Assembly: GCA_018667335.1 (NCBI GenBank) | Contig: JABIVD010000044.1 | Coordinates: forward strand, 124,001-188,000 | DNA: 64,000 nucleotides | Origin: Rhodospirillaceae bacterium | Lineage (GTDB): Bacteria; Pseudomonadota; Alphaproteobacteria; UBA6615 | Reading direction: 5' to 3' | Part shown: piece by piece, positions 51,267 to 60,197 of the stretch | Layout of the letters: each line of letters opens with the position of its first letter | How positions within the stretch are numbered: the first letter of the stretch is position 1 | Program-made: the position numbers and the translations under genes | The notes under the pieces: model-generated | What the model was told of the DNA's origin: nothing | What the model saw: the letters and a program-made list of their open reading frames with translations, nothing else | Database searches by the model: none

Positions 51267-52091
51267 ATGAGCGAGCTTTTCACATCCGTAGAAGACCTGG
51301 CCGAACGCATCCCCGACGGGGCGAAGGTCGCGATGGCGCCCGACTATTCGGGTTGCTCCATGGTGACCGCGCGTGCCCTGATCGCCCGCGGCGCCAGGAA
51401 CCTGCATCTCATCGGCGTCCCGTCCGTGGGCTTCCAGGGCGATATGCTGATCGGCGCGGGCTGCGTCGAGACCCTCGAGACCGCCGCGGTCACCCTCGAC
51501 GAATACGGCCCCGCACCGCGCTTCATGGCGGCGGCCAAGGCCGGCACCCTGAAAATCATCGACGGCACCTGCCCGGCGATCCATGCCGGGCTGCAGGCCG
51601 CAGAGAAGGGCATCCCCTACATGCCCGTGCGCGGCATCGTCGGCTCGGACCTGCTGACCCACCGCGACGACTGGACGACCGGCACCGACCCGTTCGGCGA
51701 ACAGGGCGGACCGCTGGTCCTGGTCAAGGCGATCCGCCCCGACGTGACGCTGATCCACGCGCCGCTGGCCGACCGAAACGGCAATGTCTGGATCGGTGTG
51801 CGCCGCGAGATGATGGTGATGGCCCACGCCGCCCGCGAGACTTTCGTGACGGCCGAGGAAATTTACGACGGCGACCTGCTCGCCGACGAACGGCTCGCGC
51901 CCGGCACGATCCCGGGGCTTTATGTGTCGGCACTCGCCGAGGCGGCCAATGGCGCGTGGCCCGTCGGCCTGTTCGGGCGCTACGGACCGGACGACGCCCA
52001 TCTACGCGACTATCTCGATCGCGCGCGCACCGACGAGGGTTTTGCAGGTTGGCTCGACGAGTTCGTCTACGCCCCGAAGGCCGCCGAATGA
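51267..52091 (+). CDS. CoA-transferase subunit alpha
   Basis: A 274-residue family-I CoA-transferase A subunit. RIPDGAKVAMAPDYSG near 16-31 and the VGFQGDMLIGAGCVETLETAAV block fit the glutaconate/3-oxoacid CoA-transferase A fold. It overlaps its B subunit by 4 nt (ATGA), so the two assemble as a heteromer. AAAGGTGGAAG lies upstream of ATG 51267. Family members transfer CoA from acetyl- or succinyl-CoA to carboxylic acids; the substrate is not defined by the sequence. Confidence 0.87.
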   Translation: MSELFTSVEDLAERIPDGAKVAMAPDYSGCSMVTARALIARGARNLHLIGVPSVGFQGDMLIGAGCVETLETAAVTLDEYGPAPRFMAAAKAGTLKIIDGTCPAIHAGLQAAEKGIPYMPVRGIVGSDLLTHRDDWTTGTDPFGEQGGPLVLVKAIRPDVTLIHAPLADRNGNVWIGVRREMMVMAHAARETFVTAEEIYDGDLLADERLAPGTIPGLYVSALAEAANGAWPVGLFGRYGPDDAHLRDYLDRARTDEGFAGWLDEFVYAPKAAE

Positions 52092-52831
52092 GTGCGGACC
52101 TGGCGCCGGAAGAGCTGCTGATCGCGACCGTCGCCGGCATGCTCGATGGCCTGCGCCACGTCGCCGTCGGCGCCCAGTCGCCGATCCCGGGCTCGGCCGC
52201 ACTGCTCGCGCGCGCGCGTTCAGGTGGGTCGCTTCGCGTCTCGATGCTCGGCAGCGAGACCCACAGCCCGTTCACCGATGGCGGGCGCGAGCTGTTCGAT
52301 TGCGCCGCCCAGGGTCGGATTGACGCCTTCTTCCTCGGCGGCGGCCAGATCGACGGGCAGGCGAACATCAACCTGGTCGGCATCGGCGATTACCCCAACA
52401 CCAAGGTCCGGTTCCCGGGCTCGTTCGGCTCGGCCTATCTCTATCTCCTGGTGCCGCGGGTGATTCTGTTCCGCGAGGAACACACCGCGCGCGTGCTGGT
52501 GCCGAAGGTGGATTTCATCAGCGCGCCGGGCGTCAGTGACGACGATGTCCTTCGCACCGGCGGGCCACATGCGCTGGTGACGGGCCGCTGCGTGTTCGCT
52601 TTCAATGCCGACAAGCGCCGCTTCGCGCTCGCGTCGGTGCATCCGGGACATGACGCCGACGAGATCCGCGAGCACACCGGGTTCGACTATGACGTCCCCG
52701 ATGTCGTGCCCGAGACCCAAACTCCCAATGCGGCGACCCTCGAACTGCTGCGCGGCCGCGTCGCCGACGAGGTGGCAGAGACCTATCCTGCATTTGCTGC
52801 GCGTGTATTTGGCGCGGCAGATGCGGCCTGA
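52088..52831 (+). CDS. CoA-transferase subunit beta
   Basis: A 247-residue family-I CoA-transferase B subunit. The Glu-containing SMLGSETHSPFTDGG near 55-69 is the expected position of the catalytic glutamate, followed by the conserved AFFLGGGQID, RFPGSFGSAYLYLLVPR and HPGHDADEIREHTGF. Translation is coupled to the alpha subunit. The CaiB/BaiF gene begins 22 nt later on the same strand, consistent with one operon for CoA-ester catabolism. Confidence 0.87.
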   Translation: MSADLAPEELLIATVAGMLDGLRHVAVGAQSPIPGSAALLARARSGGSLRVSMLGSETHSPFTDGGRELFDCAAQGRIDAFFLGGGQIDGQANINLVGIGDYPNTKVRFPGSFGSAYLYLLVPRVILFREEHTARVLVPKVDFISAPGVSDDDVLRTGGPHALVTGRCVFAFNADKRRFALASVHPGHDADEIREHTGFDYDVPDVVPETQTPNAATLELLRGRVADEVAETYPAFAARVFGAADAA

Positions 52832-52853
52832 TTCCCCTTCAAGGTAAAAACCC

Positions 52854-54068
52854 ATGACCGAACATTCCGGACCCTTCGGCGCGCTCGCCGGCCTCAAGGT
52901 GGTGGATTTGGCCCGCGTCCTCGGCGGCCCCTACTGCACACAAATTCTGGCCGACCATGGCTCCAACGTAATCAAGGTCGAGCCGCCCCAGGGCGACGAG
53001 GTCCGCGACTGGGGCCCGCCCTTCCACGAAGGCGACGCCTCCTATTTCGTCGGGCTTAACCGCAACAAGCGCTCGATCGGACTGGATCTGACCAAGCCCG
53101 AAGGACGCGAAGTGCTGTTCCGGCTGCTCGACGAGGCCGATGTCCTGATCGAGAACTACAAGACCGGCACGATGGAGAAATGGGGCCTCGGCTATGACGA
53201 TGTCCTGGCAGAGAAATATCCGGGGCTGATCCATTGCCGGATTTCCGGCTACGGGGCCGACGGCCCGCTGGGAGGATTCCCCGGCTACGACGCCATCGTG
53301 CAATCGATGGCCGGCTGGCTATCCATCAATGGCGGCGCGGAGAAGGAGCCGACACGGGTCGGCATCGCCGCGGTCGATATGGGCACCGGGCTCTATTCCT
53401 GCGTCGCGATCCTGATGGCGCTGTTCGAGCGGCAGACCTCGGGCCGCGGCCAGTTTATCGACATGACCCTGTATGATTGCGCGGTCTCGCTGATGCACCC
53501 TCATGTCCCGAACTACTACCTTTCGGGCGGCAAGGTGCCGGGCATCACCGGTAACCAGCACTCCAACATCGCGCCCTACGACAAGTTCCCGACCAAGACC
53601 GTCGACGTGTTCATCGGCGCGGGCAACAACCGCGCCTTCCGGCGCCTGTGCGACGAGCTGGGCCGGCCCGAGCTCGCCGACGACCCGCGCTTCGTGAACA
53701 ACTCCGACCGGACCCAGCATCGCGACGAACTGCGCGCGGAGCTGATCGACCTGTTTCTCGCAGTCGATGGCGAGGAATTGTCGCTCAAACTGCTGGAGGC
53801 CGGCATTCCGGCCGGGCCCGTCCTCAACACCGAACAGGTGATGAACGCGCCCCATACGAAACATCGCAATATGGCTGCCAAGCTCGACTGGTATGAGGGC
53901 ACCGGCATCCCCATCAAGTTCGGGCGCACGCCCGGCGAGATCCGCTCGACCCCGCCGGCCTTCGGCGCACACGCCCGGGAAATCCTCGACGAACACGGTT
54001 TCGATGAAGATGCGGTCGAGGCGCTCGCCGAGTCCGGTGGCCTCGTTACCGAACGCCGCAAGCTCTAG
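52854..54068 (+). CDS. CaiB/BaiF (class III) CoA-transferase
   Basis: A 404-residue class III CoA-transferase. The N-terminal GLKVVDLARVLGGPYCTQILADHGSNVIKVE and NRNKRSIGLDLTKPEGREV are typical, and the catalytic Asp175 is in AVDMGTGLYS. Members (formyl-CoA:oxalate, carnitine, mesaconate, itaconate/succinyl types) use ternary mechanisms and do not need the family-I pair. It follows the CoA-transferase B gene by 22 nt. Having two kinds of CoA-transferase side by side suggests two different acids activated in sequence, or an acid and a product. Confidence 0.92.
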   Translation: MTEHSGPFGALAGLKVVDLARVLGGPYCTQILADHGSNVIKVEPPQGDEVRDWGPPFHEGDASYFVGLNRNKRSIGLDLTKPEGREVLFRLLDEADVLIENYKTGTMEKWGLGYDDVLAEKYPGLIHCRISGYGADGPLGGFPGYDAIVQSMAGWLSINGGAEKEPTRVGIAAVDMGTGLYSCVAILMALFERQTSGRGQFIDMTLYDCAVSLMHPHVPNYYLSGGKVPGITGNQHSNIAPYDKFPTKTVDVFIGAGNNRAFRRLCDELGRPELADDPRFVNNSDRTQHRDELRAELIDLFLAVDGEELSLKLLEAGIPAGPVLNTEQVMNAPHTKHRNMAAKLDWYEGTGIPIKFGRTPGEIRSTPPAFGAHAREILDEHGFDEDAVEALAESGGLVTERRKL

Positions 54069-54108
54069 AAATCCCCTTAGACAAACACGCTCAAGAATAG
54101 GAACCGCC

Positions 54109-54966
54109 ATGCGCTGGTCCGAACGCCGCAAAGAATTTCGCGCCATCCTGAACGGGGACCGGTGTGTCCATCCGGGCTCGGTGGCAGACCCGATGACCGC
54201 ACGCATCACCCGGGAGGCCGGCTTCGAGGTGGGCATCTTCGCCGGCTCGGTCGCGTCGATGGCCGTGCTCGCGGCACCCGACCTGATCGTGCTGACTTTG
54301 TCGGAGTTCGCCGACCAGGCGCGCCGCATCGGCCGGGCCAGCGACCTGCCGCTGATGGTCGACGCCGACCATGGCTATGGCAACGCGCTGAACGTGCGCC
54401 GTACCGTCGAAGAGCTCGAAATGGCGGGCATCGCCGGCATGTCGATCGAGGACACGGATTTGCCGAACCCGTTCGGCGCGGGCGGCAAGGCGAGCCTGAT
54501 ATCGCTCGAGGAAGGCGTCGGCAAAATGCGGGCCGCGCTCGACGCACGCATTGACCCGGATCTGGTGATCGCCGGGCGCACGAGCGCGCCGGGTATCGCT
54601 GGCGTCGAGGAAGCGGTCAGGCGGGTCAAGGCGTACGAGGAGGCCGGCGTCGACGCGCTGTTCCTGGTCGGTGTGAAAAACCGAGATGACCTGGCGAGCA
54701 TCGCGGCCGAAGTCTCGACGCCGATCATCCTCGGCAGCGCCTCGCGCGAGATGATGGACCGCGAATGGCTGGCCTCCATCGGAGTCCGGGTCTGCCTGCA
54801 GGGACACAAGGTCCACGCGGTGGCCATGGAGGCCTTTCTGCGTGCCCAGACCGCGCTCGCAAACGGAACCCATCCCGACGATCTCGAGAATGTCGCGCCG
54901 GGCGACACCATGAAACGACTGATGCGCGCCGAGGATTACGACCGCTGGAGTGAGGACTACCTCTAA
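54109..54966 (+). CDS. Oxaloacetate decarboxylase (PEP mutase/isocitrate lyase superfamily, PA4872-like)
   Basis: A 285-residue enzyme of the PEP mutase/isocitrate-lyase fold. GSVASMAVLAAPDLI near 46-60, the metal-binding MVDADHGYGNALNV (Asp85, Asp87), SIEDT at 112-116 and LQGHKVHAVAM with the active-site His match the Pseudomonas PA4872 oxaloacetate decarboxylase strikingly well from memory. It decarboxylates oxaloacetate to pyruvate with Mg2+. ATG 54109 begins the match. It follows CaiB/BaiF by 40 nt and would feed products of CoA-ester breakdown towards pyruvate. Confidence 0.88.
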   Translation: MRWSERRKEFRAILNGDRCVHPGSVADPMTARITREAGFEVGIFAGSVASMAVLAAPDLIVLTLSEFADQARRIGRASDLPLMVDADHGYGNALNVRRTVEELEMAGIAGMSIEDTDLPNPFGAGGKASLISLEEGVGKMRAALDARIDPDLVIAGRTSAPGIAGVEEAVRRVKAYEEAGVDALFLVGVKNRDDLASIAAEVSTPIILGSASREMMDREWLASIGVRVCLQGHKVHAVAMEAFLRAQTALANGTHPDDLENVAPGDTMKRLMRAEDYDRWSEDYL

Positions 54967-54975
54967 GAAGCACGT

Positions 54976-56517
54976 CTAAAGCGGAAGTGGGTTCCCGTCC
55001 GCAAAGCCGCGCAATTCATCGAACAATTCCGCGTCGTTGATGATGCGTGGCACCTTGTGTTGCCCGCCGAGCTGCCCGCGCGATTTCATCCATTCTGCGA
55101 ACTCGCCAGGCGACAAAGCGATCGCCTGCGGCGGGTTCATGCCGAACCCCTCCGATCGGTGCGCCTCGTAGTCCTCGTTCGTAGCGCATAGCGCCGCGTC
55201 AAGCGTACGCGCGAAATGCGCCAGCCGGGCCTCGGACGGCACCTCACCGGCGAACTCGACGATGTAGAGATGACCGCCCCGGCTGTCGTCATCGCTGGCA
55301 TGCACGGCACCCACGGACCAGTCCCGGACGTCCGAGCCGATGGCCACGCCACCGTCGCGGACCGCGGCCTCGATCTCATCCGCGATCAGATGCTCGCCGA
55401 ACGCCGACATCATATAGCTCGTGCGTCCCGTCACCTTGAGCCGAAGCGGGTTCCGGCTCACCAGCTCGACCGTATCGCCGAGCACATAGGACCAGAGGCC
55501 GGCACAACTGCTGACGACCAGTGCATAGTTGATGCCGCGCTGGACGGTACCTGCCCAGTGACGCGTCGGTTGGCGGGCGTCGAGTTCATCGACCGGCACG
55601 AATTCATAGAACAGCCCGGTGTCGAGCATCAGCCGCAGGCCGTCCTCCGGTGCCTGATCGGCGACGCCGATGAACCCCTCGCTGGCGGGATAGACCTCGC
55701 GCAGTTCGGCCCGGGTATTCGCAATCAGCGCCTCGAACCGCGCCCGATAGGGTTTGAAATCCACGCCGCCATGGATCATCAGCTCGAGGTTGGGGAAATA
55801 TTTCGCCAGGTCGGGGCTGCTGTCACCACGATGCGCGGCGAGCTTGTCGAAGAAGATCAGCAACCAGGACGGCGTGCCGCCGATGAGCCGGATATCCTCG
55901 CCGTCCAACGCGCGCACCATCCGACCGACCTTCAGTTCCCAATCGGTGACAGATGCAAGCTCCTGCGAGGGAAACGAACGGCTGCGGAACCACCAGGGCA
56001 GGTTCGCGGTCATGATCCCGGAGAGATCACCACTGCGAATGCCCGGCGCCTCGTCGGTGAAGTCGGTGCTGCCGCCCAGCATGAAGGACTTGCCACCAAG
56101 GATCTTGCTGCCGGGCCGACTGGCGAGGTGGTGGCAGATCAGGTCGAGCCCCGCCATGGTGTTCGACGAGATCATCTCATTCGTGCAGGGGATGTATTTG
56201 GTGCGCCCCGAGGTCGTGCCCGACGTGACCGCCAGATACGGCACCCGCGACGGCCAGGTGACACCTCGCAGATCCGGAAAGGCGTCACCCCAGTAGCGCT
56301 CCTGGAAATCCTCGTACCGGCGCAGCGGCACCCGCGCCTGGAACTCCGTCACACTCCGGATGGATTTGAAATCGTGATCGCGACCGAAGGTCGTCCGGCT
56401 TGCCCGCGCCACCAACCCGAGCAGTTGCCGCTGCTGGATGTCCGCGGCATTCATCGCGGCCAGCTTGCGGAGCCGTCGCGTACCGTAGATCCGGACAAGA
56501 GGTGTGATGTTCAGCAT
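54976..56517 (-). CDS. GH3 (auxin-responsive promoter) family acyl-adenylating enzyme
   Basis: A 513-residue ANL-superfamily protein of the GH3 type. The phosphate loop is TSGTTSGRTKYIP (about 98-110), and conserved blocks such as LMIHGGVDFKPYRARFEALI, YPASEGFIGVAD and LVVSSCAGLWSYVLGDTVELV follow. Plant GH3 enzymes adenylate acyl acids and conjugate them to amino acids; bacterial members are widespread but poorly defined. It is convergent with the oxaloacetate decarboxylase gene (9-nt gap). The penicillin-acylase gene lies just upstream on the same strand, so synthesis and hydrolysis of an N-acyl amide could be coupled. Confidence 0.87.
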   Translation of the reverse strand: MLNITPLVRIYGTRRLRKLAAMNAADIQQRQLLGLVARASRTTFGRDHDFKSIRSVTEFQARVPLRRYEDFQERYWGDAFPDLRGVTWPSRVPYLAVTSGTTSGRTKYIPCTNEMISSNTMAGLDLICHHLASRPGSKILGGKSFMLGGSTDFTDEAPGIRSGDLSGIMTANLPWWFRSRSFPSQELASVTDWELKVGRMVRALDGEDIRLIGGTPSWLLIFFDKLAAHRGDSSPDLAKYFPNLELMIHGGVDFKPYRARFEALIANTRAELREVYPASEGFIGVADQAPEDGLRLMLDTGLFYEFVPVDELDARQPTRHWAGTVQRGINYALVVSSCAGLWSYVLGDTVELVSRNPLRLKVTGRTSYMMSAFGEHLIADEIEAAVRDGGVAIGSDVRDWSVGAVHASDDDSRGGHLYIVEFAGEVPSEARLAHFARTLDAALCATNEDYEAHRSEGFGMNPPQAIALSPGEFAEWMKSRGQLGGQHKVPRIINDAELFDELRGFADGNPLPL

Positions 56518-56543
56518 GCCAGCAGTCTACGCCACGGAGAGGC

Positions 56544-58811
56544 TCAGGGCGTCAACTCGGTTTTCCGTGTGAACTCCCGCCGGACCGTCTCAAGCTGCAA
56601 CGGCAGGCGCACATATTCACCCCGCAGCCAGAGATCGAACTGATCGACGAAGTTCGCGCTGTTGATCCATCCGTCCTGGCCGCCCAGAAGGGTGAACCAG
56701 TTGGCGTCCGGATCAGACATGTCGGAGATGTGCCGCGACTGGGACCCAAACCGCGTGAAGTGCCGCTCGTCAGTGTCCGCGTGTGCGGTCTTCATCACCG
56801 TCGTCGAGCTGCCGGCGATGGGCACATCGTTGAAGCGGTATTTTCCGCCGACGATCGGAATGAAGTTCAGCGGATGGCGCAAACCCAGCCGGTGCATGTC
56901 GCCCCAGGTCGGGAGTTCCTTGTGCTTGGCGGCCGCCACACGCAGCGCTTCCGCCAGAGCCGGCGCGACCTCCGCCGCCGGCGTCGTGCCGATCATCTCG
57001 CCCAATTGTTCGTCGAAACGCCCGCCGACAGAGATGCGCGTTCGGGTATCTTCGCTCAGGAATTTTTCGGCGAAGGCGAACATCGTGAGTTCGAACGCGA
57101 CCGCGCCGGGAGAGTCAGCCGCATAGTGGCCATCCCAGTCGCGAATCTCGGCTGCGAGGCGCGTCTGTTCCGGGGTCAATTCCTGTGCGACCGCACCCAG
57201 CTTGCCCAACAGCAGATCGCGCAGCGCGACCGCCGATTCCATATAGACGTCTTGCTGGAGCGCACTGAGATCATCGAAGGTGATGCTTTTCGGCCCCGAG
57301 AGAAGGTCGCGCAGACGCGCGATCCGATCATCGTTGGAGAAATGCCAACCGACGGCCACATCAGCTTCGGCGGGCTTGTTGTTGGCCGATGCGACGAACC
57401 CGGACGGCGGGTCGAACGCCGCAGGCAATGCGCCCGCCGTCACGGTCGTCGCCCAGGGATCACGACCATCCGCGGTCTCGGCAGGGATCAGCATATCCAC
57501 CGGTGGGACCGGAGAACGGTCAGGCAGTTTCACCGCCATGACCTGCCCGATATGGCCGGCCGCATCCGCATAGACCATGTTCTGACCTGGCACGTGAAAC
57601 CCGTCGAGCGCGCTGCGGAAACCATCGAAATCCTGTGCCTGGCTCATCCGCAGCATGGACGTGATTTCGTCGCTCGGCTGATGGCCCATCCAGCGCAATG
57701 CAATTGTTTCATTCGGCCGCGCGGAATTCACCAGCGGTGAATCCGTGATCACCGGCCCGAACCGGGTCTCGCGAATCTCGACCTCCGTGTCGAACCACCA
57801 GCGCACACCGATGTCTTCCGTGCGCGTCCGGAACTCATCGACCGTCAAGTCGGCGACATCCACGAGATCCGTGGACAGGGCCCGCATGTTGGTGCCGCCC
57901 CAGGCGATCTGGGCGTTGCGGCCCAGTGCGATGAACGGCACGCCCGGGATCATCATCCCGACCGCGTGATACGACGGCGACTTGTAGCCGGCCAGCAACC
58001 AGAGATTGGGCAGGAAAACACCCAGATGAGGGTCGCTGGCAATCATTGCCGCGCCGGTGCCCGTGCGTGCGCCCGACACCGCGACCGAGTTGGACCCGGC
58101 CTTGGAGAATCCCGCCAGAAGCTCCATGAACACTGATGCCTGATCATCGGCGCCGGCCCCGATGCTGGGGATGGATTCGAGCCCCTTCTCGGTCGCCCGC
58201 GCCCAGATCTCCGGCCAGTCGGGACGGTCGCGCAGGGACAGCATGCCGAACCAGATCAGCCAGTTCACATCGGTGGAGGCCAGGCGTCCGACGGCAATCA
58301 CATCCGCCTCGGTCCAGGGTTCGCGCGTGAGACCCAACACCCGGTGCTCATGGGGCAGCTCTTCCGCGTTCGCGATGTAGTGATTCACCCCGGCGACGAA
58401 CCCGTCGAGCCAGGCACGGGTGTCGGCCGGCATCAATTCCAGCGTGGCATCGGCTCCGCGCCCGAAATTCAGAATGCGCAACGACTTGTCGATGTCCCGC
58501 GCCAGCGGGCCGCCCATCTCGGCGACACGCCCGCGCACGAGCCGCCGTGCAACCTCCATCTGGCCCCAACGCAAGTGTGCATGAACCACGCCCAGCGCGA
58601 CGGCAAGATCACTGTCGCTTTCGGCCTCGATGAACGGCACCTGGAACTTGTTCCAGTGAATGCGGACCGGCGCATCGACCGGCGTCCCCGACACCGGGAT
58701 CGCGTCGAGCCGCTGATCGATGGTCACCGGTTCAGGCAACGGGGTGAGCACGGCGCAACCGGCGAGGATGGTTGCCATGGCCGTGCCGGCGAGCAGGTTG
58801 GCGAGACGCAT
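56544..58811 (-). CDS. Penicillin acylase-family lipoprotein (N-terminal nucleophile hydrolase)
   Basis: A 755-residue Ntn hydrolase precursor. The signal ends in the lipobox LAGC (Cys19), so it should be membrane-anchored rather than freely periplasmic. Autocleavage should occur before Ser240 in KAGSNSVAVSG, giving a small and a large subunit; the conserved large-subunit segments ASDPHLGVFLPNLWLLAGYKS, ALGRNAQIAWGGTNM and HIGQVMAVKLP follow. Family members hydrolyse N-acyl amides such as penicillins or acyl-homoserine lactones. The GH3 enzyme is 26 nt downstream on the same strand. Confidence 0.92.
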   Translation of the reverse strand: MRLANLLAGTAMATILAGCAVLTPLPEPVTIDQRLDAIPVSGTPVDAPVRIHWNKFQVPFIEAESDSDLAVALGVVHAHLRWGQMEVARRLVRGRVAEMGGPLARDIDKSLRILNFGRGADATLELMPADTRAWLDGFVAGVNHYIANAEELPHEHRVLGLTREPWTEADVIAVGRLASTDVNWLIWFGMLSLRDRPDWPEIWARATEKGLESIPSIGAGADDQASVFMELLAGFSKAGSNSVAVSGARTGTGAAMIASDPHLGVFLPNLWLLAGYKSPSYHAVGMMIPGVPFIALGRNAQIAWGGTNMRALSTDLVDVADLTVDEFRTRTEDIGVRWWFDTEVEIRETRFGPVITDSPLVNSARPNETIALRWMGHQPSDEITSMLRMSQAQDFDGFRSALDGFHVPGQNMVYADAAGHIGQVMAVKLPDRSPVPPVDMLIPAETADGRDPWATTVTAGALPAAFDPPSGFVASANNKPAEADVAVGWHFSNDDRIARLRDLLSGPKSITFDDLSALQQDVYMESAVALRDLLLGKLGAVAQELTPEQTRLAAEIRDWDGHYAADSPGAVAFELTMFAFAEKFLSEDTRTRISVGGRFDEQLGEMIGTTPAAEVAPALAEALRVAAAKHKELPTWGDMHRLGLRHPLNFIPIVGGKYRFNDVPIAGSSTTVMKTAHADTDERHFTRFGSQSRHISDMSDPDANWFTLLGGQDGWINSANFVDQFDLWLRGEYVRLPLQLETVRREFTRKTELTP

Positions 58812-58948
58812 GGATGTAGCTCCGAACAGGACTTCCCTAGAAGTCTACGCGCGTTGCGCGGGGAAGGATCACACAGGCAATGCAAAGGCGGAGATATGAT
58901 CGCCGGACGACATTGTCCAGTTGCGAAGACGTGATCAGACGCCCCGGA

Positions 58949-59404
58949 CTAGATGCCAGTGACTTTCCGCAGCAGTCGGAGCAGTTCGGCGGATTCGGAC
59001 TCTGTGAGATTTGCGGAGATCGCCTCATCATGGTCCCGCACCATGGGTGTGATCCGTTCGAGCGTCTCCGCACCCGCATCGGTCAGGTGCAACTCATGGG
59101 ACCGGCGGTCGGTCTTGGACCGCGCGCGCGCGACCCAGTCATTTTTCTCCATGCGGTCGATCATCGCGACCATCGTGGAACCGTCCACACCGAGCGTTCG
59201 GGCAAGCTGGGTCTGGCTTAACCCCGGATTGTTGGCGACAATGATCAGCAGGCCGAACCAGCCCGGCCGCATACCTTCGTCGCTCAGGTTGGAGGTGAAA
59301 TGCTGGAACGTCTCGATCTGCGCGCGACGCAACTGGTAGCCGACGAGCCCGGGCAGAAGGCCCAGATCGATCTCGCTGCTCTTGTCGTTGGCGTCATCAG
59401 GCAC
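58949..59404 (-). CDS. MarR-family transcriptional regulator
   Basis: A 151-residue winged-helix regulator. The DNA-binding part LSQTQLARTLGVDGSTMVAMIDRMEKNDWVARARSKTDRRSHELHLTDAG is near 64-113, with the Asp-Arg-Arg wing tip that contacts DNA. Dimerisation helices flank it. It is divergent from the thioesterase and TRAP operon, and three direct repeats lie in the shared intergenic region, so that operon is the likely target. MarR proteins here usually respond to aromatic acids or their CoA thioesters. Confidence 0.92.
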   Translation of the reverse strand: MPDDANDKSSEIDLGLLPGLVGYQLRRAQIETFQHFTSNLSDEGMRPGWFGLLIIVANNPGLSQTQLARTLGVDGSTMVAMIDRMEKNDWVARARSKTDRRSHELHLTDAGAETLERITPMVRDHDEAISANLTESESAELLRLLRKVTGI

Positions 59405-59518
59405 AGTGTCATTCCCCCGTTCGCGTGCGCGACGCCCCGCAACGGAGCATGACTGCGCGCATCAAATTTGTACCACAACGATCCGGTTTGTCCGCCCGCG
59501 GCATAGTCGCAGCCCGCC

Positions 59519-59551
59519 GATGTTGATCTGATGTTGACCCGATATTGACGC
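59519..59551. repeat. Three tandem 11-bp repeats upstream of the thioesterase gene
   Basis: GATGTTGATCT, GATGTTGACCC and GATATTGACGC follow one another exactly, each 11 bp, with a shared GATrTTGA core. The spacing of one helical turn places a run of protein-binding sites on one face, between the divergent marR and thioesterase genes. It may be the MarR operator or overlap a promoter (TTGACC is -35-like). Confidence 0.6.
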
Positions 59552-59608
59552 ACCCCGGCGCACCGCCGAAACTGGGACGGCGTCCCGACCCAAGGAGCCT
59601 CACGCAGC

Positions 59609-60034
59609 ATGTTCAAAAACACGATCACGATTCCAATCGAATGGGGTGATTGCGACCCGGCGAAGATCGTTTTCTATCCCAACTATTTTGTTTGGTTCGA
59701 CCATGGCACCCGGCACCTCTTCGAACGCGCCGGCGTCGGCTACGAGGTGATGCTCGATGAATACAAGACGGTCGGTTTGCCGCTGGTGGACGCGAGCGCC
59801 AAATTCCTGTCGCCCAGCCAGTTCGGTGACACGCTGGAAATCACCAGCCATGTCAGCGCGTGGCGTCGCCGGACGCTCGTCGTTACCCACGAGGTCTCCA
59901 ACGCCGGGACGCCGGCCGTGCTTGGAGAAGAGATCAGAGTCTGGGCCTCCGCAGACCCCGATACGCCCGGCAAGTTGATTGCGGCCGACATCCCGAAAGA
60001 TTTTCGCGCGCGCTTCGACGCGGGGAGCACTTGA
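59609..60034 (+). CDS. 4-Hydroxybenzoyl-CoA thioesterase-family protein
   Basis: A 141-residue hot-dog-fold thioesterase. The N-terminal WGDCDPAKIVFYPNY (12-26) is the signature of 4-hydroxybenzoyl-CoA thioesterase, with Asp16 as the catalytic residue. It hydrolyses aryl- or acyl-CoA to free acid and CoA; a benzoate-type substrate is favoured by the signature but not certain. CAAGGAG precedes ATG 59609. It is followed by the second TRAP operon and divergent from marR, which suggests joint regulation and import or export of an aromatic carboxylate. Confidence 0.9.
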   Translation: MFKNTITIPIEWGDCDPAKIVFYPNYFVWFDHGTRHLFERAGVGYEVMLDEYKTVGLPLVDASAKFLSPSQFGDTLEITSHVSAWRRRTLVVTHEVSNAGTPAVLGEEIRVWASADPDTPGKLIAADIPKDFRARFDAGST

Positions 60035-60197
60035 GCCGGGAATAACGCATGCTTCCCACTTTTGGCGGATGCGCCGGAGACCGTATGCGCTAGACTGCGT
60101 TCCAACAGGCGGTCGAAAACAAGAACGACAACAGCGCCGCACAAGAATGGATCGTCAGAACAGAAGCGTTCCGCGTCCACATCAGGGAGAGAAAAGC

